Source of the DNA: Blattabacterium cuenoti
GTDB lineage: Bacteria > Bacteroidota > Bacteroidia > Flavobacteriales > Blattabacteriaceae
Assembly (NCBI RefSeq): GCF_014251755.1
Contig: NZ_CP059200.1
Span: 288,286 to 352,285 of the forward strand
Length of the DNA: 64,000 nucleotides
Direction of reading: 5' to 3'
The position numbers were made by a program, and so were the translations under genes. Below the pieces are notes generated by a model. It worked only from the letters and a program-made list of their open reading frames with translations. It did no database searches and had not been told where the DNA came from. Shown here piece after piece: positions 18,204-26,414 of this stretch. Within the stretch, counting starts at the first letter, position 1, and every line of letters begins with the position of its first letter.

Positions 18204-20048
18204 TCATACATATCTATGTAATTTTTTATGAAGTTCATTTTTTATATCTGTTAAATGCATAATTTTTTTTAGAAAAGCTTTTCTATCCTTATTTTTTATC
18301 ATATCTTTCTGATAATGTAAGATTTCTTTTTGAATCAATTTAGAAATGTATAAAGATTTATATCTCAATAAAATATCACTGATATATTGATTTATTCTCT
18401 CTTTTTGATAGGAAACTTGTATTCCTTTTCTATCCCATTTGGATAATGAATAAAATTTTGGATTTTTTTTATCCAAAAATTGGGATAAATCTGTTTTTTT
18501 CTTTTGTAAACAAATTTGATCAAAAATTTCTTGGTTCTTTTTCAAAGAAAAACGGAAATTACAGCATTTAAAAACGTGCAATACTTCTTCTAAAATCGTT
18601 GTGTTGTGTTCTTTTTTTTTGATGATTTGATTTCCATGATTTAAAATCAATTGAATCAATTCTTCTTCGATAAGAAGAAGAGTATTTTTTTTCAAAAAAA
18701 ACCTTGAATCTTCCTTAATCTGAACTGTACTAGGTTTCTGTGCATTTTTTTTGTTTATTTTTTTCAATTCAGAAATCAGAACTTTTTGACGAATATTTAG
18801 CACTTTGGAAGCTTCTTGCAGGTATAATTCCTTTTGAATAACATTGGATATTTTTGAAATGCTATTCAAAATATTTTTTACTAAAAATGATTTTTTAATG
18901 GGATCATCTTTATGTATTTTTTCATATATTTTTTGTTTAAAAGAAACAAAATTGTAACTATTTTTTGCTACAAAATCTCTGAATTGAGAAAAAGAATATT
19001 TTTTGGATATCAAATCTGGATCTTCTCCATTAGAAATAAATAATATGCGTAAATTTATTTCCTGTTCTAACATCATATTAATTCCTCTTAAAGAGGCTTT
19101 AATTCCAGAACGATCTCCATCATAAAAAAGAACAATATTTTTTGTAAATTTTTTGATCAACAAGATTTGGGACACGGTAAGTGAAATGCCAGAAGAAGAA
19201 ACTACATTTTTTATCCCAGATTGATGTAAAGAAATAACATCTGTATATCCTTCCACTAAATAACAAAAATTTTCTTTGAGAATGTTTTTTTTAGCTTGAA
19301 ACAATCCATATAAAATTTTACTTTTTTGAAAAATCTTACTTTCTGATGAATTGATATACTTAGTCGTAGTGGAAGATATAGAATCAATATTTCTGCCTCC
19401 AAAACCTATAACTCTTCCTGATAAATTATGAATTGGAAACATTACACGTTGACGGAAACAATCAAAAAAATGATTGGATTTTCTGAAAACCGTTAACCCT
19501 GATCTTTTTATATCCCGTTTTTGAAATCCTTGTTTTAATGCGTTTATCGTAAGTAATTTCCAAGAAATAGGTGCATAGCCTAATTCGAATTTTTGAATAA
19601 TTTTTATATCAAATCCCCTTGTTTGAATGAAATAACTCAATCCATTTTTCTGTCCTTCTTTGGTAGAATGTAATTGATAAATAAAAAAACGTTTTGCATA
19701 ATCTTGTATTAAGTATAATTTTTGATATTCTTCTTCCTCTTTATGATTGTTGTTGTCTATGTGATCCATTTCGATCTCATATTTTTTTGCAAGAAAACGT
19801 AATGATTCCTCATAAGTAAAATGTTCATGTTCCATAAGAAAAGTGATAATATTTCCTCCTTTTCCAGAACTAAAATCTTTCCATATTTTTTTTGTAGGAG
19901 AAACTATAAGAGAAGGTGTTTTTTCATTAGAAAAAGGACTTAGTCCTCTATAATTAAAACCACTTTTTTTTAATTCTACAAAATCTCCAATCACATCTTC
20001 TATACAAGAAGCAGAAAGTATTTTTTTTATAGTTTCTTTAGAGATCAT
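18204..20048 (-). CDS. dnaG: DNA primase DnaG
   Basis: DnaG makes RNA primers at the replication fork. The 614-residue product has the N-terminal CHC2 zinc-ribbon fold, the core with TOPRIM motifs (VEGYTDVISLHQ, FYDGDRSGIKAS) and a divergent C-terminal helicase-interaction region rich in Lys. In the zinc ribbon, the usual Cys and His ligands are replaced: the CPFH-type motif reads SPFS (37-40) and the CxxC region reads DFSSGKGG (58-65). The same substitution is, to my knowledge, shared by other Flavobacteriia, so it is a lineage trait rather than decay. rpe is 8 bases upstream. Confidence 0.94.
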   Translation of the reverse strand: MISKETIKKILSASCIEDVIGDFVELKKSGFNYRGLSPFSNEKTPSLIVSPTKKIWKDFSSGKGGNIITFLMEHEHFTYEESLRFLAKKYEIEMDHIDNNNHKEEEEYQKLYLIQDYAKRFFIYQLHSTKEGQKNGLSYFIQTRGFDIKIIQKFELGYAPISWKLLTINALKQGFQKRDIKRSGLTVFRKSNHFFDCFRQRVMFPIHNLSGRVIGFGGRNIDSISSTTTKYINSSESKIFQKSKILYGLFQAKKNILKENFCYLVEGYTDVISLHQSGIKNVVSSSGISLTVSQILLIKKFTKNIVLFYDGDRSGIKASLRGINMMLEQEINLRILFISNGEDPDLISKKYSFSQFRDFVAKNSYNFVSFKQKIYEKIHKDDPIKKSFLVKNILNSISKISNVIQKELYLQEASKVLNIRQKVLISELKKINKKNAQKPSTVQIKEDSRFFLKKNTLLLIEEELIQLILNHGNQIIKKKEHNTTILEEVLHVFKCCNFRFSLKKNQEIFDQICLQKKKTDLSQFLDKKNPKFYSLSKWDRKGIQVSYQKERINQYISDILLRYKSLYISKLIQKEILHYQKDMIKNKDRKAFLKKIMHLTDIKNELHKKLHRYV

Positions 20049-20056
20049 AATAATAT

Positions 20057-20710
20057 TTAAATTCCTAATTTCATTCTATGAATAATTTTTTTTGGATTAG
20101 AATCAGAAAAAATAGTAGTTCCTGCCACTAATATATCTGCTCCTTTTTGAAATAATAAAGAAGAATTTTCTAAATTGATTCCTCCATCTACTTCTATGAG
20201 AGCGGAAGAATCTTTTTTCAATATTAAATTTTGAATATCCTCTAATTTTTGATATGTTTGATGAATAAATTTTTGTCCACTATAACCAGGATTAACACTC
20301 ATCAATAAAACAAAATCTATATCATTAATAATGTCTTGTAAAAGAAAAACTGGAGTATGTGGATTCACAGCTACACCTACCTTCATTCCATTTTCTTTAA
20401 TAGAAAAAATTGTTCTGTTTAAATGAATACAAGCTTCATAATGAATATGTAAATGATCGGCGCCACAAGCTTTCAACTGTTCTATATATCGTTCTGGTTG
20501 TAATATCATTAAATGTACATCCATAGGCTTATGTGCATATTTTTTTACATATTTAATAAATAAAAATCCAAAAGAAATATTGGAAACAAAAGAGGAATCC
20601 ATTATATCAATATGAAACCAATCAGCCTCACTTTTATTCAGCATTTCTATATCACGATATAAAAAAGCTAAATTGGCGGAAAGTAAGGATGGAGCTATAA
20701 TTTTTTTCAT
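20057..20710 (-). CDS. rpe: Ribulose-phosphate 3-epimerase
   Basis: Rpe interconverts ribulose-5-phosphate and xylulose-5-phosphate in the pentose phosphate pathway, which supplies erythrose-4-phosphate for aromatic synthesis. The 217-residue TIM barrel starts IAPSLLSANLAFL and has WFHIDIMDSSFV, the MDVHLMI metal-binding strand, VNPGYSGQKFI and EVDGGIN. Length is normal. It sits between fabI and dnaG, all on the minus strand. Confidence 0.95.
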   Translation of the reverse strand: MKKIIAPSLLSANLAFLYRDIEMLNKSEADWFHIDIMDSSFVSNISFGFLFIKYVKKYAHKPMDVHLMILQPERYIEQLKACGADHLHIHYEACIHLNRTIFSIKENGMKVGVAVNPHTPVFLLQDIINDIDFVLLMSVNPGYSGQKFIHQTYQKLEDIQNLILKKDSSALIEVDGGINLENSSLLFQKGADILVAGTTIFSDSNPKKIIHRMKLGI

Positions 20711-20760
20711 ATTCTTATATTATAATTAAGAGTCACCTAATAGGTAGAGATTTTATTTTT

Positions 20761-21561
20761 TTATGAAATCAAAGCTTCACTAATTCCAGTATGAGAAAAA
20801 CCTCCATCATGATATAAGTTTTGCATGGTAACTTTTCTTGTTAAATCTGAAAAAAGTGTAATTATATAGTTAGCGCAATCTTGTGCAGAAGCGTTTCCTA
20901 ACGGAGATATTTTTTCAGATAATATTAAAAGTTGATTAAATCCTTTAACCGCTTTTGCTGCTCTTGTGAGACTAGGAGATTGTGATACAGTATTTACCCT
21001 GACTTTTTCTTTGATTCCCCAATGATAACCAAAATTACGTGTGATACTTTCTAAATAGGATTTATAATCTGACATATCTACATAATGTGGAAAAATTCGC
21101 TGAGAAGCAATATATGTTATAGCTACAATAGAACCCCATTTATTCATGGCTTTTTTATTCCAAGCTGTTTGCATAATCTTATGATAAGATACAGCAGATA
21201 TTTCCCATCCTTTTCTTAAAAATTCATAATTTAAAGAAGGATAAGTTAACCCCTTTCGTATATTCATAGACATCGCTATAGAATGCAATAAAAAATCTAT
21301 TTTTCCTCCAAAATGATCTAATGTTTTTTCAAATAAAATATTGAGATCTTGTATGGAAGTGGCATCTGCTGGAATCACCATAGATTTTGTTTTATGAGAT
21401 AATTCATAAATTTTACCTATTCTTAGAGAGGCTGGTGTATTGGTTAATACAAAAGAAGCTTTTTCTTCATAAGCACGTTCTGCTACCTTCCAAGCAATAG
21501 AATTTTCATCTAAGGCTCCAAATATAATTCCTTTTTTTTCTTTCAATAAATTGTAAGACAT
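20761..21561 (-). CDS. fabI: Enoyl-[acyl-carrier-protein] reductase FabI
   Basis: FabI is the NADH-dependent enoyl reductase of fatty acid elongation. The 266-residue SDR-fold product has the divergent FabI active site with Tyr160 and Lys167 in PHYVDMSDYK, a second tyrosine at 150, and the LLHSIAMS segment typical of FabI. The usual AGPI-type stretch reads VSQSPSLTRAA, as I recall for other Bacteroidetes. It is complete, with 15 bases separating it from metK upstream. Confidence 0.93.
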   Translation of the reverse strand: MSYNLLKEKKGIIFGALDENSIAWKVAERAYEEKASFVLTNTPASLRIGKIYELSHKTKSMVIPADATSIQDLNILFEKTLDHFGGKIDFLLHSIAMSMNIRKGLTYPSLNYEFLRKGWEISAVSYHKIMQTAWNKKAMNKWGSIVAITYIASQRIFPHYVDMSDYKSYLESITRNFGYHWGIKEKVRVNTVSQSPSLTRAAKAVKGFNQLLILSEKISPLGNASAQDCANYIITLFSDLTRKVTMQNLYHDGGFSHTGISEALIS

Positions 21562-21576
21562 AGTTAAAATATTTAA

Positions 21577-22842
21577 CTAAAAATACCTCTTTTTTGAAAT
21601 ATGAAAGATATCCTTTATCACGGATAAATAGTCCAATTTTTCCCATGTGAAAAGTTCTACTTCTTGTTTTTTTTTATTCCCTTCTATATCTAAAAAAGAC
21701 TTTTCCACTTTTTTGGGAGTTCTTCCCATATGTCCATATACAGATGTTTCTTCATACATTGGTTGACGCAATTTTAATCTTTTTTCTATAGCATAAGGAC
21801 GTAAATCAAAAATTTTCTTTACATTCAACGCAATGTTTTCATTATCTATTTTTGATTTACCATAGGTATTAACGAAAATTTCTATGGGTTCGGCAATCCC
21901 TGCCGCATAAGAGATTTGAATCAGCAATTCATCTGAAATTCCTGCTGCCACCAAGTTTTTGGATATATGTCTAGCGGCATAAGCTCCAGATCTATCCATT
22001 TTAGATGGATCTTTTCCAGAAAAAGCTCCTCCTCCATGAGAACCCCTTCCTCCATAAGTATCTACTATAATTTTTCTTCCGGTAATACCAGTATCCCCAT
22101 GAGGTCCTCCCGTAACAAATTTTCCTGTTGAATTAATGTAATATTTCGTTCTATCCGTAAATAATTTTTTTACATTATTTTTTATATTATTCATGACTCT
22201 TGGTATAAGAATCTTTTTAACATCATCAACGATACGTTGATGCATTCTTTCTTTCGTATCAAATTCATCATGTTGAGTTGAAATAACAATCGCATGAATA
22301 TGCACAGGAATATTGGCATCAGAATATTCTAAAGTAACTTGAGATTTTGCATCTGGACGTAAATAAGTCATTTTTTCTCCTTCATTTCTAAGATATGAAA
22401 GTTCCCTTAAGATATGATGTGAAATTTCTAATGACAATGGCATATAATTCTCGGTTTCTTTTACAGCATATCCAAAAACAAAACATTGATCTCCAGAACC
22501 TTGTTCTTCTTTTTTTGATTTTTGAATTCCCTCTAATAGATCCAAAGATTGTCCTTGAATAGAAGAAAGGACTCCACAAGAATCTGCATTGAATCTATAT
22601 TCATTTTTAGTGTATCCTATTTTTCTAAGGATGTCACGAGCTATTTTTTGAACATTAACCCAAGTCTTAGAATTAACTTCTCCAGCTAATATAATTTGTC
22701 CCGTGGTTACTAAAGTTTCTATAGCGACTTTTGCATCTGGATCAAACGATAAAAAATGATCTAATATAGAGTCAGATATTTGATCTGAAATCTTATCAGG
22801 ATGACCTTCTGAAACAGATTCGCTGGTAAATAAATAAGCCAT
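21577..22842 (-). CDS. metK: S-adenosylmethionine synthetase
   Basis: MetK makes SAM from methionine and ATP, the methyl donor for the methyltransferases and radical-SAM enzymes in this window (TrmD, RsmG, PrmC, MtaB). The 421-residue product has the N-terminal FTSESVSEGHPDKISDQISD segment, the GAGDQG-like hexapeptide as GSGDQC (within EEQGSGDQCFVFGYA), and the P-loop-like GGGAFSGKDPSKMDRS. It is complete and lies 26 bases downstream of the DAHP synthase gene. Confidence 0.95.
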   Translation of the reverse strand: MAYLFTSESVSEGHPDKISDQISDSILDHFLSFDPDAKVAIETLVTTGQIILAGEVNSKTWVNVQKIARDILRKIGYTKNEYRFNADSCGVLSSIQGQSLDLLEGIQKSKKEEQGSGDQCFVFGYAVKETENYMPLSLEISHHILRELSYLRNEGEKMTYLRPDAKSQVTLEYSDANIPVHIHAIVISTQHDEFDTKERMHQRIVDDVKKILIPRVMNNIKNNVKKLFTDRTKYYINSTGKFVTGGPHGDTGITGRKIIVDTYGGRGSHGGGAFSGKDPSKMDRSGAYAARHISKNLVAAGISDELLIQISYAAGIAEPIEIFVNTYGKSKIDNENIALNVKKIFDLRPYAIEKRLKLRQPMYEETSVYGHMGRTPKKVEKSFLDIEGNKKKQEVELFTWEKLDYLSVIKDIFHISKKRYF

Positions 22843-22868
22843 AGAAAGGACTAAGAAATATTTTTAAT

Positions 22869-23945
22869 TTATCGGATTTGATTCTGAATTTTAATAGATT
22901 CTTGATGCAAAAGTTGAAAAATTTCTTCAAGAAATTTTTCAGAAATTCCTAAATTTTTACCAAAATTTATAGATTTATTCATAATATCTTTCCATCTACT
23001 GGGTTGAAAAATCGCAATATCTGAAGATTTTTTAAAAGTTCCTAATTTTTTGGAAATATTCATTCTTTCTGCTAAAAGCGCTATAATATTTTCATCTAGT
23101 TCATCTATTAAAATTCTGAAAGAATCTAAAGATCTTTTACTTTTTTGATCAGATTTTTCAATACATGTTAATGTTTTTAACATTTCCAAAAGATTTTCTG
23201 GAGTGACTTGTTGTTGAGCATCGCTCCAAGCTTGATCAGGATCACAATGACTTTCTATCATTAATCCTTCATATTGAAAATGATAAGCTTTTTTTACGAT
23301 ATCAAAAATTCCTTCTGTTTTTCCACAAATATGTGAAGGATCACATAGAATAGGAATTCTAGGAAGAAGGGTCCTAAAATTGAACAAAAGATTCCAATTA
23401 GGTTGATTACGATATCTTGAGTTTTTGTAGGTATAGAAACCACGGTGTATGACTCCTAATTTTCTAATTCCTTTCCCTGATAAACGTTCTAAAGCTCCTA
23501 TCCATAATTCTATATCAGGATGAATCGGATTTTTCACTAAAATAATTTTATTATTTTCTTTTTCCAGAGCATCCGCTATTTCTTGAATTGTAAAAGGACT
23601 CGCCGTGCTTCTAGCTCCTATCCAAAGAATATCTATCCCAAAAGAAATGGCTAATTTCACATGTTCCGCATTTGCTATTTCTGTAGCGACCATTAATCCC
23701 GTACTCTTTTTAACCTTATGAAGCCATTCTAGTCCTTTTTTTCCAATTCCCTCAAAATTATTGGGTTTTGTTCTAGGTTTCCATATTCCAGCTCTAAATC
23801 CTTGAACATAGGAAGAATTCAATCTTTTGGCTGTTTCTAATATTTGTTGTTCACTTTCTGCACTACAAGGACCAGATATAATGAAAGGGTGATTCCACTT
23901 ATCAATCCAAGATCTGTCTATACTATTATTCAATTTTTCCATCAC
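22869..23945 (-). CDS. DAHP synthase fused to chorismate mutase
   Basis: This bifunctional enzyme covers the first shikimate step (phosphoenolpyruvate plus erythrose-4-phosphate to DAHP) and conversion of chorismate to prephenate. Residues 1 to about 265 are a type I-beta/KDO8P-like DAHP synthase (GPCSAESEQQILE, FRAGIWKPRTKP, CDPSHICG, MIESHCDPDQAWSDA). Residues about 275-358 are an AroQ-type chorismate mutase (LDSFRILIDELDENIIALLAERM, then KK and the C-terminal Gln-rich helix). The same fusion is common in Bacteroidetes. It is last of the aromatic block pheA(relic)-aminotransferase-tyrA, 12 bases after tyrA. Confidence 0.93.
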   Translation of the reverse strand: MMEKLNNSIDRSWIDKWNHPFIISGPCSAESEQQILETAKRLNSSYVQGFRAGIWKPRTKPNNFEGIGKKGLEWLHKVKKSTGLMVATEIANAEHVKLAISFGIDILWIGARSTASPFTIQEIADALEKENNKIILVKNPIHPDIELWIGALERLSGKGIRKLGVIHRGFYTYKNSRYRNQPNWNLLFNFRTLLPRIPILCDPSHICGKTEGIFDIVKKAYHFQYEGLMIESHCDPDQAWSDAQQQVTPENLLEMLKTLTCIEKSDQKSKRSLDSFRILIDELDENIIALLAERMNISKKLGTFKKSSDIAIFQPSRWKDIMNKSINFGKNLGISEKFLEEIFQLLHQESIKIQNQIR

Positions 23946-23957
23946 AATACATCTAAT

Positions 23958-24806
23958 TTACACATATTTTTTATCTTCTATATCGTTTGCTTTTTTCATA
24001 TATTGATCTATTTTATAAAATTTTTTGTTTATTAAATGATTACGAAATTTATTTAAATGATCAATATAAAAATCGATAGATTGAATCAGATTTTCTTTAT
24101 TTGAAATAAAAATAGGCAACCATGTTTCAGGATTACTTTTCGCTAAACGTGTAGTTGAATCGAATCCACTTCCCATCAGATTATGAAAAATTTTTTCTTT
24201 ATTTTTAAATTTTTTTAAAACTGTACTAGCTAAAGCAAAGGAAACCACATGAGGTAAATGAGAGATATAAGCAATATATAAATCATGTTCTTGAGAGGTC
24301 ATATAAATCATATGCATTTTCATCATAGAATAGATTTTTGTAGCAACAGATATTGCATCTGGAGCACTAAGTTGAGAATCACAAATGATGCATTTTTTTT
24401 GACAAAACAAATCAGAATCAGCTGAAGTAGGTCCAGAATTTTCAATTCCTGCAATCGGATGTGTAGCTACAAAGCGATTTCTTTTAGGATGAGAAGAAAT
24501 CCTATTACAAATATCATATTTGGTAGATCCAGTGTCTAGAATGACGGTATCCGTACTGATTCGATTTAAAATATTTGGAAGTATTTTTTCTATTCCATCT
24601 ACAGGAATAGATAAAACAATGACTGAAGATTGCAGAATAAGATCCTGTAAAGGAATTATCTCATCTACAATTCCAAGTTTGACAGCAGATAAAGCATTTT
24701 CTTTATTAGAATCTGTTCCTATAAATTTATCTCCAAAATTTGATTTTCTCAATCCTAAACCAATGGATCCTCCAATCAATCCTAATCCTATTATTCCAAT
24801 ATTCAT
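23958..24806 (-). CDS. tyrA: Prephenate dehydrogenase TyrA
   Basis: TyrA oxidatively decarboxylates prephenate to 4-hydroxyphenylpyruvate, the precursor of tyrosine. The 282-residue product has the NAD-binding GLGLIGGSIGLGLR (residues 7-20), the conserved ATHPIAGIENSGP segment with the catalytic histidine region, and HLPHVVSFALA. It is complete, with no added ACT domain. Its ATG overlaps the end of the upstream aminotransferase by 4 bases, so the two are likely translationally coupled. Its retention beside a dead pheA implies tyrosine but not phenylalanine synthesis. Confidence 0.93.
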   Translation of the reverse strand: MNIGIIGLGLIGGSIGLGLRKSNFGDKFIGTDSNKENALSAVKLGIVDEIIPLQDLILQSSVIVLSIPVDGIEKILPNILNRISTDTVILDTGSTKYDICNRISSHPKRNRFVATHPIAGIENSGPTSADSDLFCQKKCIICDSQLSAPDAISVATKIYSMMKMHMIYMTSQEHDLYIAYISHLPHVVSFALASTVLKKFKNKEKIFHNLMGSGFDSTTRLAKSNPETWLPIFISNKENLIQSIDFYIDHLNKFRNHLINKKFYKIDQYMKKANDIEDKKYV

Positions 24807-25942
24807 GAAAAAATTCTATTTTTTGCCTGTTTCAAAATTTTTACTGGACAACACATAGAAAACCTTACATATCCTTTTCCATTATGACCAAACACTCTCC
24901 CAGGTGTCACAAAGATGTGATAATTTTTTAGAACCTTGTCTGACCATATACGATCATTGTTATCTGAATCAGTGATTTTGGCCCAAACAAATATTCCAGA
25001 ACTATTTTTGTCATATTTTAAATTGAAAAAATCACATATATCCCATAGAATTTTTTTTCGTTTAAGATATTCTATATTAAGTTTTTCAACCCATTTTGAA
25101 TCATGATTCATGGCTTCTATGGCTCCAATTTGGATGGGATAATACATTCCAGAATCCATTTGACTTTTTATTTTCAATATATTCTGAATGAATTTTTTTT
25201 TTCCTATAATCATTCCAACACGCCATCCAGGCATATTGTAACTTTTACTTAAAGAATTTAATTCTAAAGCTATATCTTTAGCTCCTTTCACATTAAAAAT
25301 ACTGAAAGAACGTTTTTTATTCAAGATCAAACTATAAGGATTATCATGAACCAGTAATACATGATTTTTTTTCGCAAAAAAAACAATTTGTTCTAATTTT
25401 TCAAAAGAAATCGTTGCCCCCGTAGGCATGTGAGGGTAATTAATCCACATCATTTTTGCCTTTGACAGATTTTCCAATCTAGGAAGCCAATTTTCATTTT
25501 CATAAAGATCATAATAAATAATTTTTGCTTCCAAAAGTTTTGATATAGAGGAATAAGTAGGATATCCAGGATCGGGAATTAAAACCTTATCCCCTTGATC
25601 TAAATAAGACATACTTATATGCATAATTCCTTCTTTAGAACCCATTAATGGTAAAATTTCATTTTTAGGATCAACATCAACTTGATATATTTTTTTATAC
25701 CAATTAGAAATAGCATTTCGTAATGTTTCTATTCCAATATAGCTTTGATAAGTATTAGCATTCTTTAATTCTGACGCTTGTTTCATTTTCTGTATAACTC
25801 CAGATGGAGGAAGAAGATCTGGATTTCCAATTCCTAAATTGATGATTTTCAATCCATTTTTTTCAAAATTTTGAATTTCCTTCATCTTTTCTGAAAAAAA
25901 GTATTCCGATATTTGATGCATTCTTTTTGCGGATACAATCAT
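24803..25942 (-). CDS. Class I aminotransferase of the aromatic operon
   Basis: This PLP enzyme lies between the pheA relic and tyrA and is therefore the likely transaminase for 4-hydroxyphenylpyruvate (and formerly phenylpyruvate). The 379-residue product has LGIGNPDLLPP near residue 36, HDNPYSLI near 199-206 and the PLP lysine in SLSKSYNMPGWRVG (Lys233). The usual NPTG motif reads MPTG (172-175). Its ATG shares its first base with the pheA relic's final stop codon (TAATG) and its end overlaps tyrA by 4 bases. It could also act as a diaminopimelate or aspartate aminotransferase, since LL-DAP aminotransferase-like proteins share these features. Confidence 0.85.
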   Translation of the reverse strand: MIVSAKRMHQISEYFFSEKMKEIQNFEKNGLKIINLGIGNPDLLPPSGVIQKMKQASELKNANTYQSYIGIETLRNAISNWYKKIYQVDVDPKNEILPLMGSKEGIMHISMSYLDQGDKVLIPDPGYPTYSSISKLLEAKIIYYDLYENENWLPRLENLSKAKMMWINYPHMPTGATISFEKLEQIVFFAKKNHVLLVHDNPYSLILNKKRSFSIFNVKGAKDIALELNSLSKSYNMPGWRVGMIIGKKKFIQNILKIKSQMDSGMYYPIQIGAIEAMNHDSKWVEKLNIEYLKRKKILWDICDFFNLKYDKNSSGIFVWAKITDSDNNDRIWSDKVLKNYHIFVTPGRVFGHNGKGYVRFSMCCPVKILKQAKNRIFS

Positions 25943-26232
25943 TAGGATCTAATTCTACCATTTTTATATTCTCCCATAATAGACAATTGATGAAGACAAG
26001 GAATTTTTTGTATTTGTTTATAACAATTTTTAATAATGAAAAATCTGGTAAAATTACTTGTAATAGTTGGTATATTCTTAAAAAATGATCTACATACCAT
26101 AAAAACAGTACATTAGAATCGACAATATCCCCTAAAACATTCCATTAACTTATAATTACATCCTTCAAAATAGCTGAAAACAGCTGCATGATGAAAACAA
26201 CCCTTAAACCCTTGTATCGATATTTTTTTCAT
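25942..26232 (-). pseudogene. pheA: Decayed prephenate dehydratase gene (pheA relic)
   Basis: One continuous reading frame of 97 codons runs from an ATG at 26232 to a TAA at 25944-25942. It is interrupted by a TAA at 26115-26113. The N-terminal part reads MKKISIQGFKGCFHHAAVF, the typical Bacteroidetes PheA start. After the stop comes ITSNFTRFFIIK, the conserved catalytic NxTRF motif of prephenate dehydratase. The end, LSIMGEYKNGRIRS, matches the end of the ACT regulatory domain. A working enzyme needs about 270-280 residues, so most of the catalytic and ACT domains are deleted. The ending overlaps the aminotransferase start, as in an intact pheA-aminotransferase-tyrA operon. An in-frame ATG at 26259 would add nine codons. 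Confidence 0.9.
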
Positions 26233-26286
26233 GAAACCAAAAAAAGATTGAATTCCCATCAATCAATCAAGTGAAAAAATTTGAAG

Positions 26287-26317
26287 CAAAGATAAAAAAT
26301 TATTCTATCTTATACAA
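26287..26317 (-). promoter_or_regulatory. Promoter of the aromatic operon
   Basis: On the minus strand, TTG (26315-26317), a 20-base spacer and TATCTTTG (26287-26294) give a full Bacteroidetes-type promoter, about 55 bases before the relic ATG at 26232. It remains intact although the first gene is dead, and presumably still drives the aminotransferase, tyrA and the DAHP synthase gene. Confidence 0.65.
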
Positions 26318-26389
26318 TTTTTTCACAATCACAATGAAAATCATCCATGAATGGAATGGACAACAAAAAGATGAAAACGATTAACTTTA

Positions 26390-26397
26390 TATTTTTG
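26390..26397 (+). promoter_or_regulatory. Candidate -7 box for the Nramp transporter
   Basis: TATTTTTG fits TAnnTTTG and lies 17 bases before the transporter ATG. There is no clear TTG at -33. The stretch 26260-26414 between the pheA relic and this gene holds only these promoter signals. Confidence 0.4.
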
Positions 26398-26414
26398 TAT
26401 TCTACTATTTCATT

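Noticed and set aside
20726-20745. Small palindrome ACCTA-A-TAGGT between rpe and fabI
   Set aside because: It is only 5-base arms within an operon gap, with no supporting context, and could easily arise by chance.
17489-26232. Possible operon-wide riboswitch (SAM type) before metK
   Set aside because: Only 26 bases separate metK from the upstream gene, with no room for a SAM aptamer.
26334-26384. Short frame of 16 codons (starting MKIIHEWNG) upstream of the Nramp transporter
   Set aside because: It is too short, shows no similarity to anything I know, and overlaps promoter signals; it is probably chance.
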